The notes beneath the pieces were generated by a model. The model was not told the origin of the DNA and searched no databases. It saw only the letters and a program-made list of their open reading frames with translations. The position numbers were made by a program, and so were the translations under genes. Shown piece after piece: positions 5,461 through 7,606 of a DNA stretch of 7,606 nt. Each line of letters opens with the position of its first letter. The first letter of the stretch is position 1. Source of the DNA: an uncultured Oscillospiraceae bacterium (GTDB lineage Bacteria; Bacillota; Clostridia; Oscillospirales; Oscillospiraceae); contig CAQCFX010000032.1 of NCBI GenBank assembly GCA_948766235.1, positions 11,210 through 18,815 on the forward strand, read 5' to 3'.

Positions 5461-6069
5461 AGGCGCCTCCTTTTCAGATGAAAACGTGACGGTGGCGGAG
5501 GCTGCGCCTTGCACGGCCTCCGTCTCCTCCGGGCGCACATAGCCTACCGCGTCATAGTACTCCTCGGAAAAATTCAGCACCGCCGGGTCAAATTTTTTCT
5601 GCATGGCCTTGACCTTCTTGAACGGGTCCACAGGGCTCAGGCCGAACTCCTTCGCGATAGCGGCCAGGGCCGCGTCCTTTTGGGCGAAGAACTTTGCCAT
5701 GTTCTCGTCCTTCCGGGCGGCGGCATCCTCCTGCGCCAGCTCCTGGTACTGCTTCCGGGTCATCCAGTAAATCTGGCTCAGGGGGTTGGCGTCCTGACAA
5801 TAAAGAACGAACGAGAGAAACTCCTGGAAATCGCCGGCCACGGGGAGCACATAGGTCCCCCGCTCCCCCATATCCGGGTCCACGCAGAACACCCGCTCGT
5901 CCTCCGGCAGAAGGATGAAGTGGACGCCGTCACAGCCGATGCGGCCCACAAACTCCGCGTCCACCGGGGTGCAGAAATAGGCGAAGTCATCCGCCCCGCT
6001 TTGAAGCAGACCAATGGAATCAAAATTGACGTCCAGCGCCCGGAAGCGCTTCAAATCCTCTCTTGTCAC
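5281..6069 (-). CDS. Uncharacterised protein with C-terminal DUF4250 domain
   Basis: A 262-residue protein of unknown function. Residues 1-115 form a globular region (GCDGVHFILLPEDERVF at 45-61, then GDFQEFLSFVLYCQDANPL at 79-97) that vaguely recalls SMI1/KNR4-type proteins; I would not name it on that. Residues 115-160 are charged and helical, and 180-203 look like a linker. Residues 204-262 (LPQDPYILLSYVNTKLRDEY... to YDPDTNQFKPV) match DUF4250, which I know as a small stand-alone clostridial protein. The apparent start is a GTG three bases after the alaS stop, with only a weak upstream GGGG, so translation probably depends on coupling with alaS and the start is uncertain. An excellent Shine-Dalgarno precedes codon 204, so DUF4250 may also be made alone. 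No signal peptide or membrane helix is seen. Confidence 0.75.
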   Translation of the reverse strand: MTREDLKRFRALDVNFDSIGLLQSGADDFAYFCTPVDAEFVGRIGCDGVHFILLPEDERVFCVDPDMGERGTYVLPVAGDFQEFLSFVLYCQDANPLSQIYWMTRKQYQELAQEDAAARKDENMAKFFAQKDAALAAIAKEFGLSPVDPFKKVKAMQKKFDPAVLNFSEEYYDAVGYVRPEETEAVQGAASATVTFSSEKEAPMLPQDPYILLSYVNTKLRDEYESLDALCGGLDADKAELVGKLTGAGYAYDPDTNQFKPV

Positions 6070-6072
6070 GGC

Positions 6073-7606
6073 TTACAGCCCCAGCTTCATGGCCACCACG
6101 TTGTCCACCATGGCCAGCGCGTTGTCCAGCATGAGCACGTCCTTGCCTCCGCCCATGGCGCTGTCCGGCTTGCCGCCGCCGGAGCCGCCCGCGATGGCGC
6201 ACACCTGCTTGATGATGTCCCCGGCCTTGACGCCCTTTTTCACCGCCTCCTTACCGCAGGAGCACAGGAAGGTAATCTTTCCATCGTTGACGCTGGCCAG
6301 CACCGCCACCACATTGGCCTCCTTCTCCCGGAGCATATCGCCCATCTGGCGCAGCCGCTGGCCGTCCGCCTCGGGCACCACGCCGGTGAGCACCTTCAGC
6401 CCGCCCACCTCGTGGGCGCCGAACAGGATGCGCTCGGTCTCGCCGGCGGCCTCCTTGGCCTTGAACTTCTCCACCATCTGGTGCAGGTTCTTGATCTCTT
6501 TCATGGCGGCCTCCGCCTTTTCCCGAAGCTCTCCGGGCTTGGCTTTCAGCGCCGCCGCCGCTAAATTCACCCGCTGCTGGACCTCGTCAAAGAAGGTCAG
6601 GGTCTCCATGCCGGTGGTGGCCTCGATGCGGCGCACGCCGGAAGCCACGGAGAACTCGCTCTTGATGCGGAAGGTGCCCGCCATGGCGGTGTTGGGCAGG
6701 TGGGTGCCGCCGCAGAACTCCACCGAGTACCCCTCGCCCATGTCCACCACCCGAACGGTGTCGCCATACTTCTCGCCAAACAGGGCGATGGCGCCCTTCT
6801 TTTTTGCCTCCTCAATGGGCAGCTCCTGGGTGTCCACGGCATAGCCCGTCAGGATGGCGTCGTTGACCATGCGGACCACCTCGGCCACCTGCTCCGGGAT
6901 CATGGCCTCGAAGTGGGTGAAGTCAAAGCGCAGCCGGTCCGGCTCCACCAAAGAGCCCGCCTGGTGGACGTGGTCGCCCAGCACTTCCCGCAGAGCCTTG
7001 TCCAGCAGATGGGTGGCGGTGTGGGCCCGGGCCACGGCCCTCCGGCGCTCCAGGTCAATTTTGGCGCGCACGGTGTCGCCCACCTTCAGCACGCCGCCGG
7101 ACAGCTTGCCGTAGTGCATATACTTGCCGCCCTTGTTTTTCTGCACATCAGTGACCTCGAACACTGTCTCGGTAAGCTGGAAGGGGTCGAAAGAGCCAAC
7201 CACCGTAATATCCCCGTGGTCGGCCACCTGACCGCCCATCTCGGCGTAGAAGGGGGTTTTGTCCAGCACCACAATGCCCTCCACGCCGGGCATCAGCTCC
7301 TCGGCCAGCTCGTTCTCCACCACCAGGGCCACCACCTTCGCGTCCTCAATGGTGTTGTGGTCGTAGCCCTCAAATTTCGTCTCAGGCACGTCCTTGCCGA
7401 ACTCCACTCCGGCCCACCCCAGGTCGCCCAGGGCCTCCCGGGCCTTGCGGGCCCGCTGGCGCTGCTCCTCCATGAGCTGCTTGAACGCCCCCTCGTCCAG
7501 TTCCATACCCTGCTCCTGCACCATCTCCAGGGTCAGGTCCACCGGGAAGCCATAGGTGTCGTACAGCTTGAAGGCGTCTGCGCCGGAGAAGGTCTTGTCC
7601 CCCTTC
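6073..7606 (-). CDS. alaS: Alanyl-tRNA synthetase, C-terminal part (5' end outside the window)
   Basis: Attaches alanine to tRNA-Ala and edits mischarged Ser/Gly-tRNA-Ala. About 510 residues are present, somewhat over half of the usual ~870; the aminoacylation domain lies beyond the right edge. The visible part opens with FSGADAFKLYDTYGFPVDLT, which is continuous with the family, so the GTG at 7542 is an internal valine and not a start. The editing domain has the zinc/active-site motifs HTATH (7023-7009) and CGGTH (7 14-type cysteine-histidine motif about 100 residues later, near 6714-6700). A coiled-coil-like stretch (about 6570-6460) leads to the C-Ala (DHHA1) domain with the tRNA-elbow-binding glycine-rich motif AGGSGGGKPDSAMGGGKD near 6192-6139. 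All expected motifs are intact. It appears to head the run of genes continuing through DUF4250, cupin and HIT, with no terminator between. Confidence 0.97.
   Translation of the reverse strand, partial: KGDKTFSGADAFKLYDTYGFPVDLTLEMVQEQGMELDEGAFKQLMEEQRQRARKAREALGDLGWAGVEFGKDVPETKFEGYDHNTIEDAKVVALVVENELAEELMPGVEGIVVLDKTPFYAEMGGQVADHGDITVVGSFDPFQLTETVFEVTDVQKNKGGKYMHYGKLSGGVLKVGDTVRAKIDLERRRAVARAHTATHLLDKALREVLGDHVHQAGSLVEPDRLRFDFTHFEAMIPEQVAEVVRMVNDAILTGYAVDTQELPIEEAKKKGAIALFGEKYGDTVRVVDMGEGYSVEFCGGTHLPNTAMAGTFRIKSEFSVASGVRRIEATTGMETLTFFDEVQQRVNLAAAALKAKPGELREKAEAAMKEIKNLHQMVEKFKAKEAAGETERILFGAHEVGGLKVLTGVVPEADGQRLRQMGDMLREKEANVVAVLASVNDGKITFLCSCGKEAVKKGVKAGDIIKQVCAIAGGSGGGKPDSAMGGGKDVLMLDNALAMVDNVVAMKLGL

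Noticed and set aside
5509..6844. Plus-strand open frames opposite alaS and the DUF4250 gene
   Set aside because: Antisense shadows of a clear alanyl-tRNA synthetase; the translations are Leu/His/Gly- or Ser/Thr-rich with no domain and no ribosome site.
7540..7542. A start codon for alaS at the GTG at 7542
   Set aside because: The frame is open to the window edge and the upstream residues DTYGFP and FSGADAFKLY are conserved alaS sequence, so the gene is cut by the window.
1..7606. A new defence or mobile system in the window
   Set aside because: All genes are housekeeping, signalling or small uncharacterised proteins with consistent base composition and one orientation; no nuclease, integrase, toxin-antitoxin or phage gene was seen.

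Overview
The window reads as an ordinary chromosomal segment from a high-GC Gram-positive anaerobe of the Clostridia. The Oscillospiraceae are the best guess (Flavonifractor, Lawsonibacter or Oscillibacter-like). This rests on the GC-rich coding sequence, strong AGGAGG-type ribosome sites, a DUF4250 domain, a CmpB-type membrane protein and the style of the histidine kinase. Genus is not resolved. Every gene I accept is on the minus strand, so transcription runs from high to low coordinates.

In transcription order: (1) The 3' part of alaS (alanyl-tRNA synthetase, cut by the right edge). Three bases after its stop comes an uncharacterised 262-residue protein ending in a DUF4250 domain, then a small cupin, then, after a 134-bp repeat, a HIT-family (HinT-like) nucleotide-binding protein. 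A strong terminator at 4389-4427 closes this likely operon. (2) A single gene for a CmpB-family multi-pass membrane protein, with its own extended -10 promoter. It is followed by a second copy of the repeat and a hairpin terminator at 3398-3434. (3) A two-component system: an OmpR/PhoB-type response regulator and a large multi-pass sensor kinase. It has a clear -35/-10 promoter, an ATGA start/stop overlap and a terminator at 190-229. (4) A tRNA-Gly(TCC) / tRNA-Arg(TCT) cluster with a near-consensus promoter, the Arg gene being cut by the left edge.

The most unusual content is a pair of about 135-bp dispersed repeats (3439-3577 and 4806-4939). Both have the same orientation relative to transcription, and both start at the stop codon of the upstream gene. 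Their ~50-bp ends are over 90% identical, while the centres differ in sequence but both form a hairpin. The second item is the DUF4250 protein: the domain sits in frame behind a longer protein but has a textbook Shine-Dalgarno and ATG of its own, suggesting a gene fusion or two products from one frame. No phage, transposase, CRISPR array or defence cassette is visible.
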